This document shows, piece after piece, positions 1-7,482 of a DNA stretch of 64,000 nt. The DNA is from JANNYA01 sp031422315 (lineage in GTDB: Bacteria > Pseudomonadota > Gammaproteobacteria > Xanthomonadales > SZUA-5), in assembly GCA_031422315.1 (NCBI GenBank), contig JANOQN010000053.1, positions 124,001-188,000 of the forward strand, in the 5' to 3' direction. Each line of letters begins with the position of its first letter. The first letter of the stretch is position 1. The translations under genes and the position numbers were made by a program. The notes beneath the pieces are model-generated. The model saw nothing but the letters and a program-made list of their open reading frames with translations. It did not search any database and had not been told where the DNA came from.

Positions 1-1358
1 TTAACTCGCGCGGTAATTCTAAGTTTGCGCAGGGTTTCGCCATTACCGCTGAGCAATCGGTCGGCTTGGCAGCCACGGAATTTCGCGGCTACGTCGAGCT
101 TGAAACATCGCCCTGCACCGTGCTGAAAATTTTGCAAAGCGGTGTTGAAGTTAGCGAGCTAACATCTGCCGATCAAGCCGTGGTGATTTTGGATCGCACG
201 CCGTTTTACGCCGAATCGGGCGGGCAAGTTGGTGATACCGGCGAGCTGGATATTCAAACGCAAGATGGCAGCTTTGCTCGCTTTATTGTCGAAGACACCA
301 TCAAGCTCGCAGGTACGTTTTTTGGCCATATCGGGCACCTAAGTCAGGGTGAAATCAAGGTGGCGGATGTCGTCACTGCGGTGGTTAATCCGCGGCTGCG
401 CGGTTTTACCCGAGGCAATCATTCCGCGACGCACTTGATGCACGCGGCGCTACGCATGGTGCTGGGCGATCATGTTTCGCAAAAGGGCTCGCTGGTCGAT
501 CCTGAGCGTTTGCGCTTTGACTTTAGCCACTTCCAAGCGGTTAGCAAAGCCGAATTGCGGCAAGTCGAGCGCTTAGTGAATCGGGAAATCCTCGCCAATA
601 ATTTGGTCAGTGCCAATGAGATGAGCTATGACGCCGCCATCGAAGCCGGCGCGATGGCGCTGTTCGGCGAAAAATATGGTGATCGCGTGCGCGTGCTGGG
701 TATGGGCGATTTTTCCACTGAGCTGTGCGGCGGCACGCATACCACGCGCACCGGCGATATTGGGCTATTCAAAATCACCAGCGAATCCGGCGTGGCGGCC
801 GGTATACGGCGCATTGAAGCGGTAACGGGTGAAGGCGCAAACCTAATCCTAGAACAAGAAGAAGATCGCCTGAGTGAAGCCGCCAGCTTGCTCGGTGCCA
901 GCCCGCTGGAGCTAATTGCTAAGCTCAAACAGGCGCTGCTGCATGAAAAAGATCAGCAGCGCGAACTTGACTTGCTCAGAGCCAAAGCGCTGGGCGCGCA
1001 GGCGGTAGAACTCGCTAGCAAAGCTGAGTTTATCGCCGGCATTGCCGTGCTGAGCGCCCGCATAGAAGGTGCGGATGTTAAAACGCTGCGTGCGCTGTAT
1101 GACCAGCTCAAGTCGCGCTTAAGCGATTGCGCAGTCGTTCTGGCAGGTGCCGAGCACGGCAAAGTCAGCCTTTTGGCGGGCTGCCACGGCGGCGCATTGG
1201 GCAAACTAAAAGCCGGTGATTTGCTGGGCGCAGTGGCAACGCAAATTGGCGGCAAAGGCGGCGGCAAGCCAGATTTGGCGCAAGGTGGCGGTGAAGATTC
1301 GGCGGCGCTGGCACCAGCATTGGCGTCAGTCAATGATTGGGTGCGAGCGCGGGTTTGA
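1..1358 (+). CDS. alaS: Alanine--tRNA ligase, C-terminal part (5' end outside window)
   Basis: Charges tRNA-Ala with alanine and edits mischarged tRNA in the cytoplasm. The reading frame is open from base 3 with no start, so the catalytic N-terminus lies upstream of the window. What remains is the editing domain and the C-Ala region. The editing domain shows the zinc-site motifs HSATH and CGGTH, and the sequence ends in the usual glycine-rich GGKGGGKPDLAQGGG stretch of AlaS. The frame closes cleanly with TGA, and the radical SAM gene starts 27 bases later on the same strand. No frameshift or odd residue is visible in the part present. Family identity is very secure; only the missing 5' end limits the entry. 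Confidence 0.97.
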   Translation, partial: NSRGNSKFAQGFAITAEQSVGLAATEFRGYVELETSPCTVLKILQSGVEVSELTSADQAVVILDRTPFYAESGGQVGDTGELDIQTQDGSFARFIVEDTIKLAGTFFGHIGHLSQGEIKVADVVTAVVNPRLRGFTRGNHSATHLMHAALRMVLGDHVSQKGSLVDPERLRFDFSHFQAVSKAELRQVERLVNREILANNLVSANEMSYDAAIEAGAMALFGEKYGDRVRVLGMGDFSTELCGGTHTTRTGDIGLFKITSESGVAAGIRRIEAVTGEGANLILEQEEDRLSEAASLLGASPLELIAKLKQALLHEKDQQRELDLLRAKALGAQAVELASKAEFIAGIAVLSARIEGADVKTLRALYDQLKSRLSDCAVVLAGAEHGKVSLLAGCHGGALGKLKAGDLLGAVATQIGGKGGGKPDLAQGGGEDSAALAPALASVNDWVRARV

Positions 1359-1385
1359 TTTAGAATCTAACTGATCAGTCAACCA

Positions 1386-2936
1386 ATGAAAATCGTTCTT
1401 AGTACATTAAATGCCCGCTATGCGCACGCCTCGCTCGGCTTGCGCTATTTGCGCGCGAATTTGCGTGAGCTGCGTGAAAGTGCGCAGATCGTCGAGTTCG
1501 TCATCGGGCAAAAAACCGAGGACGTTGCCGAACAGCTGCTGCTGTTGAATCCTGACGTGCTGGGCTTGGGCGTTTATATCTGGAACATTGTTGAGAGCAC
1601 CCGCTTGGTGACGCAACTCAAGCTGCTCAAGCCTGAGTTGATCATCGTGCTGGGCGGGCCGGAAGTGAGCTACGAACACGAAGGCCAATCCATTGTGCAG
1701 TTGGCGGATTATTTGATTACCGGCTGGGGCGATGTCAGTTTCTATGAGCTTATGGCAGCACTCGCCAATCCGCAAACCAATCCACAGGTTATCTTACAAG
1801 CCAAAGTTATCGCCGGAAAACAGCCGCCGTTAGAAGCTATCGCGTGGCCGTATGATGAGTTTTCTAATCATGATCTGGCGCAACGCACGCTATACGTTGA
1901 GGCTTCGCGCGGGTGCCCGTTTAAATGCGAATTTTGCCTATCGTCGCTCGATAAAAGCGCGTGGGCATTTCCGCAAGACGAGTTTCTAGCGCAGCTTGAT
2001 TCGCTCTACCAGCGCGGCGCGCGCGTGTTTAAGTTTGTTGATCGAACCTTTAATCTGAAAATTGATGCTTCGCTCGATATTCTGCATTTTTTCTTAGGCA
2101 AGCTCGAACAAGCGCGCCAGCAATCTGAGCCGCTGCCATTTTTACATTTTGAGCTGGTGCCCGATCATTTGCCTGAGCGGCTAAAATCCGTGATCGCGCT
2201 GTTTCCACCCGGCACGTTACAGTTTGAAATCGGCATCCAAACACTCAACCCGGATGTGCAGGCGCGCATTTCTAGGCGGCAAAAAAACCAGCTGGCCTTG
2301 GATAATTTGGTGTGGCTGCGGCAACATTCGAACGCGCATTTACACGTCGATTTAATCGCTGGATTGCCAGGCGAAAACTTAGCTTCCTTTGCAGATGGCT
2401 TCAATCAGCTGGTCGCCGTTAAACCGCATGAAATCCAATTTGGCATCTTAAAACGTCTGCGCGGCACGCCAATCATTCGCCACACCGAAACCTTCCAGCT
2501 GCGCTTTAATCCGGAGCCGCCCTACAATATTTTGAGCACCGACCAGCTTGATTTCCTGACGCTACAACGCATGGCGCGCTTTGGTAAGTACTGGGATTTG
2601 ATCGCGAATTCCGGGCGATTTAGCCAAAGCCTGCCGCATTTGCTCGGCGATTCTGCGTTTGATCGATTTATGCGTTTTAGCGATTGGCTATTCGCTCAGA
2701 GCAAATCCAGCCACGGCCTTGCAGTTGATCGCTTGTTTGAATATCTGATCGCATTTGTCCAAACCTCGCAGTTCCAGGGTGATGCCGATTTGGCCCTTAC
2801 AGCGATCAGCGCAGATCGCGCGCGCGTCAGTCACAATGCGCGCTCGGGCACCAAACCGGCAGATAGCGCCAATCGCAGCACGCCAAGTCGGCAGCGCAGG
2901 CATTTGGATGCTAGTTTGCTTGCAGTGCCTGCTTGA
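1386..2936 (+). CDS. B12-binding domain radical SAM protein (DUF4080 type)
   Basis: Predicted cobalamin-dependent radical SAM enzyme of 516 residues; its substrate is not known for this family. The N-terminal ~130 residues look like a B12-binding fold (LGLGVYIWN, then LGGPEVSYE). The cluster motif CPFKCEFCLSS supplies the three cysteines for the 4Fe-4S cluster near residue 180. The C-terminal part fits DUF4080, including the RQRRH motif often seen at the end of these proteins. The start at 1386 gives the expected MKIVLSTLNARYAH opening. It may be cotranscribed with alaS. After the TGA the same frame stays open for a further 53 codons, described separately. Function beyond fold and cofactor use cannot be read from the sequence. 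Confidence 0.9.
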   Translation: MKIVLSTLNARYAHASLGLRYLRANLRELRESAQIVEFVIGQKTEDVAEQLLLLNPDVLGLGVYIWNIVESTRLVTQLKLLKPELIIVLGGPEVSYEHEGQSIVQLADYLITGWGDVSFYELMAALANPQTNPQVILQAKVIAGKQPPLEAIAWPYDEFSNHDLAQRTLYVEASRGCPFKCEFCLSSLDKSAWAFPQDEFLAQLDSLYQRGARVFKFVDRTFNLKIDASLDILHFFLGKLEQARQQSEPLPFLHFELVPDHLPERLKSVIALFPPGTLQFEIGIQTLNPDVQARISRRQKNQLALDNLVWLRQHSNAHLHVDLIAGLPGENLASFADGFNQLVAVKPHEIQFGILKRLRGTPIIRHTETFQLRFNPEPPYNILSTDQLDFLTLQRMARFGKYWDLIANSGRFSQSLPHLLGDSAFDRFMRFSDWLFAQSKSSHGLAVDRLFEYLIAFVQTSQFQGDADLALTAISADRARVSHNARSGTKPADSANRSTPSRQRRHLDASLLAVPA

Positions 2937-3095
2937 TTTAGCTGGAAAGATTTAAAGCAACAGTTCCTACAATATCAAGGCTGGCAAAGCGACAATTTGC
3001 CCTTGCTAAACGGCTTTATCTTCACTTCATCAGAATTTGCAGAGCTCGGGCGCGAACAGAAATCCAGCGCCGATAACGAAACTCTTGCGTGTTAG
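2937..3095 (+). other. Open in-frame tail after the radical SAM stop codon
   Basis: Directly after the TGA at 2934-2936 the same frame continues for 52 codons to TAG at 3093-3095, without a start codon of its own. The translated piece begins FSWKDLKQQF and ends SADNETLAC; I do not recognise a domain. It could be a remnant of a lost C-terminal extension or chance. The bases from 3096 to 3220 hold no gene. Confidence 0.3.
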
Positions 3096-3220
3096 GGGCC
3101 AACAGAAACTTAAGCCACCCAAAAATTTTGATTAGCAGCAAAAGGGTTAGGTAATTTTGCTTTTTTGCAACACAAAAGTCGGATACTAGCTGCCCCATTA
3201 ACTAACCCTGGAGTATGCAG

Positions 3221-3826
3221 ATGTTCAAACGATTTGCCGCAGACGCACTAGGCCTGAGCGATATTGGCGTGATCGTGCCGCCCGCAGAGTTCAACAAAGT
3301 CGACGCCGACGACTATCTGTTCCACGAAGACGCTGAAAAAATCTTCTTTCTGATTAAGTCAAAAAAAGACGAATACTGCTTTACGAATCTGGCCTTGATC
3401 CACGTCGATGGCGATTCTGCGATCTCCAGCAAGCGCACGATTCGCCGATATGACTATTCAAGTTATGAAGTCGAAAACGTCACACTAGAAACCGCTGGCA
3501 CGCTGGATATGGATATCGAACTGAAATTTAGCCTGGGTGAAACCGCTTTTAGTATTGACGTCAAAAAGACCTTTATCGAGCAGCTTAAAGATATCTATAA
3601 GGCGCTAATCACCATCAACAAGCTGCAAAACCGCGACGAAACCGCACGCGAAAACGCCTACCGCGTTTTGACCGCCACGGCTGAAATGCACAAGCTTTCG
3701 CCAGTGGCCGAAGATGCCGTCGTGAAATCCTTCAACGCACTGCTGGACAATCTAAACCACACGGTCCTAGATAGATTTACCCGACGCGATTACGGGCGTG
3801 TGTTTGAGAAATACATTCATTCGTAG
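3221..3826 (+). CDS. PH domain-containing protein, YvbH-like
   Basis: A 201-residue protein resembling Bacillus YvbH and other proteins with a bacterial pleckstrin-homology domain. Conserved blocks are visible: AADALGLSDIG at the N-terminus, then DADDYLFHEDAEKIFFLIKSKKDEYCFTN, split here as DADDYLFHEDAEK and FLIKSKKDEYCFTN, followed by LIHVDGDSA and the basic RTIRRYDYSSY strand. The C-terminal 70 residues are helical and charged. No signal peptide or membrane segment is present, so it is probably cytoplasmic. The ATG at 3215 would sit 1 base after the GGAG sequence at 3210-3213; the ATG at 3221 has proper spacing and gives the family-like MFKRFAADALGLSD opening, so it is chosen. It stands alone between two gaps. 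Biochemical role is unknown. Confidence 0.85.
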   Translation: MFKRFAADALGLSDIGVIVPPAEFNKVDADDYLFHEDAEKIFFLIKSKKDEYCFTNLALIHVDGDSAISSKRTIRRYDYSSYEVENVTLETAGTLDMDIELKFSLGETAFSIDVKKTFIEQLKDIYKALITINKLQNRDETARENAYRVLTATAEMHKLSPVAEDAVVKSFNALLDNLNHTVLDRFTRRDYGRVFEKYIHS

Positions 3827-3894
3827 GTTTCCAACTAGATCGCATTTTTCTCAGAAAAACTCGTCATTCTCACGAACGCGCTCAGTTGCCTAAT

Positions 3895-4034
3895 CGTCAT
3901 TCCCGCGCAGGCGGGAACCCAGGCTCACCGAACCTTCAGCGATCTGGTAAGTATATAAAAGCGGACTTCGGCTGCTTTGGAATCGTAGTGAATTCTGACA
4001 CCAGCTCTGGGTCCCCGCCTACGCGGGGATGACG
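3895..4034. repeat. REP-like inverted repeat pair in a 382-bp gap
   Basis: The gap 3827-4208 has no gene. It contains two 27-base palindromic units, 3895-3921 and 4008-4034, that are reverse complements of each other at 23 of 27 positions. Each unit itself has a GC-rich hairpin (CCCGC..GCGGG). They read CGTCATTCCCGCG and CGCGGGGATGACG at the outer ends. This paired arrangement resembles REP/REPIN elements dispersed in many proteobacteria. The pair could also act as a transcription-stopping structure behind the PH-domain gene. Confidence 0.75.
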
Positions 4035-4208
4035 AGGCTAGGCCGCGTTGCCAGCAACATCAATTGAGCGCGCCTAGAATCTTGTCCATTTAGTGCGGCT
4101 CAAACCATACGAACGCTGGGCCTAGAATCGTCTTTTCATATTTTTTGCAGTGAATAGCGGCATCCGGTAGATAATGCCGCATCAAGTATCCGATCCAGCC
4201 CAAACCCA

Positions 4209-5078
4209 ATGAAATTCAAAGACTACTACCAAATCTTAGGCGTTGCCGCCACGGCGACTGACGCGGAGCTTAAATCCGCCTATCGCAAGAAGGCGCGCAA
4301 ATATCACCCGGATGTCAGCAAAGAAAAAGGCGCGGAGGATCGCTTCAAAGATGTCAATGAGGCCTACGATGCGCTGCGTGAGCCAGAAAAGCGTAAAACC
4401 TATGATCGCATTCACGGCAGCGGCATCAAACCGGGCGACGAATACAACCCCCAAGGCCACGCTCAAGGTCACGGCGCTGGTGGCTTTGGGTTTGATTTTG
4501 ATCAGGGCCAAGGCGAGGATTTATTCGAGTCCATGTTTGGCAGGCGTAGGCAGCAGCCACCAGCGGATGAGCGCGTCAAGTTACGGATTGACTTGGAAAA
4601 AGCCTACAGCGGCGGGCCGCAGCGCATTGTTTTGACGCGTGCAGGCACGGAGCGCGCATTGGAGGTGAAAATTCCAGCGGGTGTTACGAGCGGGCAAGTG
4701 ATTCGATTGGCCGGGCAAGGCCAAAGCCAGCGCGGCAAGTCGGATTTGCTGATCGAGATTGACGTTTTGCCACACCCGGTGTTTCGCCTCGAAGGCAAAG
4801 ATACCTACAGCACGCTGCGGCTGATGCCCTGGGAAGCCGCGCTAGGCTGCAAACGCGCGGTGGCCACGTTGGCGGGGGATGTCGATATGATGATTCCTGC
4901 CGATTCAAATACGGGCCGGAAAATGCGCTTGAAAGGCCGGGGTTTTGGCAAAACCGGGGAAGTGGGCGATCATTATCTGACGATTGAACTGGCCAATCCG
5001 GCTGAGCTAAGCCCGGCATTGCGCGCCGCGTATATGGAGATTGCGGCGGCGACTGCTGCGGCTAATATCGAGGCTTAA
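4209..5078 (+). CDS. cbpA: Curved DNA-binding-type DnaJ co-chaperone
   Basis: Class B J-domain co-chaperone of 289 residues that would stimulate DnaK ATPase; E. coli CbpA also binds curved DNA. Residues 1-70 form the J domain with the diagnostic HPD tripeptide in KYHPDVSKE. A glycine/phenylalanine-rich linker follows (GHAQGHGAGGFGFDFDQGQG), then the two beta-barrel C-terminal substrate-binding domains. No zinc-finger cysteine cluster is present, which separates it from DnaJ proper. The 3' end overlaps the end of the convergent rluE by 17 bases. The partner modulator CbpM is not seen next to it. Assignment as cbpA rather than another class B DnaJ rests on domain layout only. Confidence 0.88.
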   Translation: MKFKDYYQILGVAATATDAELKSAYRKKARKYHPDVSKEKGAEDRFKDVNEAYDALREPEKRKTYDRIHGSGIKPGDEYNPQGHAQGHGAGGFGFDFDQGQGEDLFESMFGRRRQQPPADERVKLRIDLEKAYSGGPQRIVLTRAGTERALEVKIPAGVTSGQVIRLAGQGQSQRGKSDLLIEIDVLPHPVFRLEGKDTYSTLRLMPWEAALGCKRAVATLAGDVDMMIPADSNTGRKMRLKGRGFGKTGEVGDHYLTIELANPAELSPALRAAYMEIAAATAAANIEA

Positions 5079-5661
5079 ATGCCTCTGCAGCCTCACTGTT
5101 AGTCACCATATGATAGCTACCGGGCGCTAAATCACTCAGCGAAATACCGCCGATTTGCGTGCGAATCAACCGCAGCGTTGGCAAGCCAACCGCAGCAGTC
5201 ATGCGCCGTACCTGTCGATTGCGGCCTTCGCTGATTTGCAAGTACAGCCACGCAGTCGGGATAGCTTTGCGAAAGCGCACCGGTGGATCGCGCGGCCAAA
5301 CCCAGCTTGGCGCGATTTCAACGGCATCACTGCAGTGCCAGGCTTTTGCCGGTGCAGTCAAGCCATCGTTAAGTACAACGCCTTGGCTTAGCCGCGCCAA
5401 AGCATCGTCATTAATGATGCCTTCGACTTGCGCCAAATAAGTCTTCGGCGATTTAAAACGTGGATCGCTAATGCGCTGCGCTAATTTGCCGTCATCGGTC
5501 AGCAGCAGCAGGCCTTCGCTGTCGGCGTCCAAACGGCCTGCGGCATACACGGCGGGAATATCGATATAGTTTTTGAGCGTGCTGCGCCCAATTTGATCGG
5601 TAAATTGGCTCAGCACGCCAAAGGGTTTATTGAAGGCAATCAGCATCTTGCAGGTGCGCAC
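5062..5661 (-). CDS. rluE: RsuA/RluE-type pseudouridine synthase
   Basis: Converts a uridine of rRNA to pseudouridine; short enzymes of this group without an S4 domain include RluE, which acts on 23S rRNA. The 199-residue frame shows the catalytic motif AAGRLDADSEGLLLLT, with the nucleophilic aspartate in RLDAD, and the KTYLAQVEG and GRNRQVRRM motifs of the RsuA branch. The sequence starts FNKPFGVLSQF soon after the N-terminus, as in RluE. The predicted GTG at 5661 and an ATG at 5646 are both possible starts; neither has a clear ribosome-binding site. It lies just downstream of the TfoX-like gene on the same strand (7 bases apart), so both may share a transcript. Confidence 0.87.
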   Translation of the reverse strand: MRTCKMLIAFNKPFGVLSQFTDQIGRSTLKNYIDIPAVYAAGRLDADSEGLLLLTDDGKLAQRISDPRFKSPKTYLAQVEGIINDDALARLSQGVVLNDGLTAPAKAWHCSDAVEIAPSWVWPRDPPVRFRKAIPTAWLYLQISEGRNRQVRRMTAAVGLPTLRLIRTQIGGISLSDLAPGSYHMVTNSEAAEAFKPRY

Positions 5662-5668
5662 TTATTGA

Positions 5669-6079
5669 CTATTGTTGATCCGGCTCGCTCTCCGCGCCCA
5701 GTGCTTGCGTCAAAATCGAGCTCACCGCGCCCGAGCCGACGCCATTGCGCGGGCTGAAAATCTTGCGCTGCGCTTTCGCGGCTAGCTCGAACACCTCAAA
5801 TTGCTGCATCAGATCTTGCTTGCGCTCAGCCGGCAGTTCGCGCCAATCGATGTCGTCTTCAGCGCCAGCTAGCCCGTAAATTAGGCTCAAGCTAGCTTTG
5901 AAGCCGGCCTTGCGCACTTTCAAAAACACGTTAAATGCGCCGAGCGCGCGCACATCAGCGGCGGTTTTGATGCCGACTTGCTTAAGCCAAGCGGCGGACC
6001 TTGGCCCAATATTGCGGATTTTTTCCGGCGCGGGCGCTGAATTTGGCGAGCGATTGGATTTGCCGATTGCGCGTGTCAT
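5669..6079 (-). CDS. TfoX C-terminal domain-like protein
   Basis: A 136-residue protein whose core matches the C-terminal domain of TfoX/Sxy competence regulators, a helix-hairpin-helix-like fold. The motif IRNIGPRSAAWLKQVGI is the family hallmark, followed by AADVRALGAFNVFLKVR and KASLSLIYGLAGA. The N-terminal TfoX domain is absent, so it is a stand-alone C-domain protein as found in many proteobacteria. The C-terminal tail (GSGAVSSILTQALGAESEPDQQ) looks disordered. It precedes rluE on the minus strand by 7 bases. Whether it regulates competence here cannot be told; no DNA-uptake genes are nearby apart from comF at 20.6 kb. Confidence 0.8.
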   Translation of the reverse strand: MTRAIGKSNRSPNSAPAPEKIRNIGPRSAAWLKQVGIKTAADVRALGAFNVFLKVRKAGFKASLSLIYGLAGAEDDIDWRELPAERKQDLMQQFEVFELAAKAQRKIFSPRNGVGSGAVSSILTQALGAESEPDQQ

Positions 6080-6171
6080 AGGTGCCGCCTGAAGATAGGG
6101 GTTGAAACTTGAGGCGCAAGTCTAGTCGAACTAGCTCAAGAATCCCTGGATTACCACGAAGGAGTTGCTAG

Positions 6172-6204
6172 ATGACCGCAAATTTGTTCCGCCATGCTTA
6201 CTAA
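6172..6204 (+). CDS. Possible 10-residue leader peptide overlapping the kinase start
   Basis: An ATG at 6172 follows GAAGGAG (6159-6165) at good spacing and encodes MTANLFRHAY before TAA at 6202-6204. Its end overlaps the kinase start (6194) in another frame. The kinase ATG has no ribosome-binding site of its own, so translational coupling through this short frame is plausible. It could also mark a mis-assigned kinase start. Confidence 0.35.
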   Translation: MTANLFRHAY

Positions 6205-7198
6205 TCGCCCTGACGCACTCGCGTTACTACACCAGCTGCCACACGCTAGCTGGCTGCTTGATGCGCAAAATAGCGTGCTGGCGACCAGCTTTGCCGTTTG
6301 CGAACGCTGGCCGCACATGCACTGGCCTGGCATCAAGCTCAGCGAACTGATCGCTGAGGCTAGGTTTGATAGCGCATTGGCCGCCGCGCGCGCGCAAGAT
6401 GGTTTGCACATCGTGCACGACTGTAGCCTGCGCTGCCCTGGGCAAGCGGCGGTACTGCTGCAAAGTTTGACGCTAACGCCATTAGCCGGACTAGCGCCCG
6501 CACAACTGTTAGTGAGCGCTAGTTTTCGGGACGCACAAACCGCAGCGCCGGAATTATTAGCTAGAGATATGGCGCGCGCGCTAGCGCATGAGGTGCGCAA
6601 TCCGCTTGGCGGCCTGCGCGGTATTGCCCAGCTGCTGCAAGCCAAACTGCCGGAATATGCCGAACATACCGAACTTCTGATTTTGGAATGCGATCGCATC
6701 GCAGCACTCGTGCAGCGGCTGTTACACGAACGCCCACCGGCGCGCGAATTCGCCAATCCACACGGCCCGATTGACCGTGCACTCAAGCTAATCGCGCATG
6801 AATTCCCTCAGTGCGCGCAATTACTGCGTGATTTTGACCCCAGCCTGCCCGAATTGGCGCTGGATGTGGACGCACTAACCCAAGCCATTTTGAACCTGCT
6901 GCGCAACGCTATCGAAGCCGGTGCAAGCAAAATCCGCGTGGTGACGCGCGTGCAGCATCGGGTCGAACTCGGCGCACTGATGCTGCGCACCGCGCTGCGC
7001 ATTGACGTCGAAGATAACGGCCATGGCGTACCCGAAGCGCTGCGCGATCGCTTGTTTTTACCGCTAGTTACCGGCAAATCCGAAGGCACCGGTTTTGGCT
7101 TAGCCACCACACTCGCCATCGTCGAAAGCCATGGCGGCGGCATGCGCTTTCAATCCGAATCAGGCCGCAGTGTTTTTAGTTTGTTCTTGGCGCTTTGA
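6194..7198 (+). CDS. NtrB/GlnL-like sensor histidine kinase
   Basis: A 334-residue soluble kinase resembling NtrB, which senses nitrogen status through PII proteins and phosphorylates NtrC. Residues 1-115 form a PAS-like input region (LPHASWLLDAQNSVLA). The H-box ALAHEVRNPLGGLRGIAQLL carries the phospho-accepting histidine near residue 134. The ATPase domain shows an N-box (ILNLLRNAIEAG), a G1 box (DVEDNGHGVP) and a G2 region (GTGFGLATTLAIVESHGG). No membrane segment is present. The usual neighbours glnA and ntrC are absent from the window, so the kinase looks separated from its regulator. The short, divergent PAS region makes the NtrB name probable rather than certain. Confidence 0.78.
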   Translation: MLTNRPDALALLHQLPHASWLLDAQNSVLATSFAVCERWPHMHWPGIKLSELIAEARFDSALAAARAQDGLHIVHDCSLRCPGQAAVLLQSLTLTPLAGLAPAQLLVSASFRDAQTAAPELLARDMARALAHEVRNPLGGLRGIAQLLQAKLPEYAEHTELLILECDRIAALVQRLLHERPPAREFANPHGPIDRALKLIAHEFPQCAQLLRDFDPSLPELALDVDALTQAILNLLRNAIEAGASKIRVVTRVQHRVELGALMLRTALRIDVEDNGHGVPEALRDRLFLPLVTGKSEGTGFGLATTLAIVESHGGGMRFQSESGRSVFSLFLAL

Positions 7199-7482
7199 GG
7201 TGTACGTAATCACTGCATTACTAACGCAATCGGCGGCAAAGGGAAAGTTGATGAAGTCGAGCGCCGGTAACCGGCACAAACACATGACAGCTAGTTGACG
7301 TTTTCACACAGCGTTGGCAATTCGAGCCGGTAAATTCAGCTGAATACGTTTGCAGCTTGAACTTATTAGTTTGCTTGGTCGGTACCATTCGCTTAACGGC
7401 AATTTTACTTGTTGCTGGCCCGGTTGCACGCTTTTGTATGCAAACGGTTTGTGTTTTAAACCCATTCTGCTGGAGACTTCTA

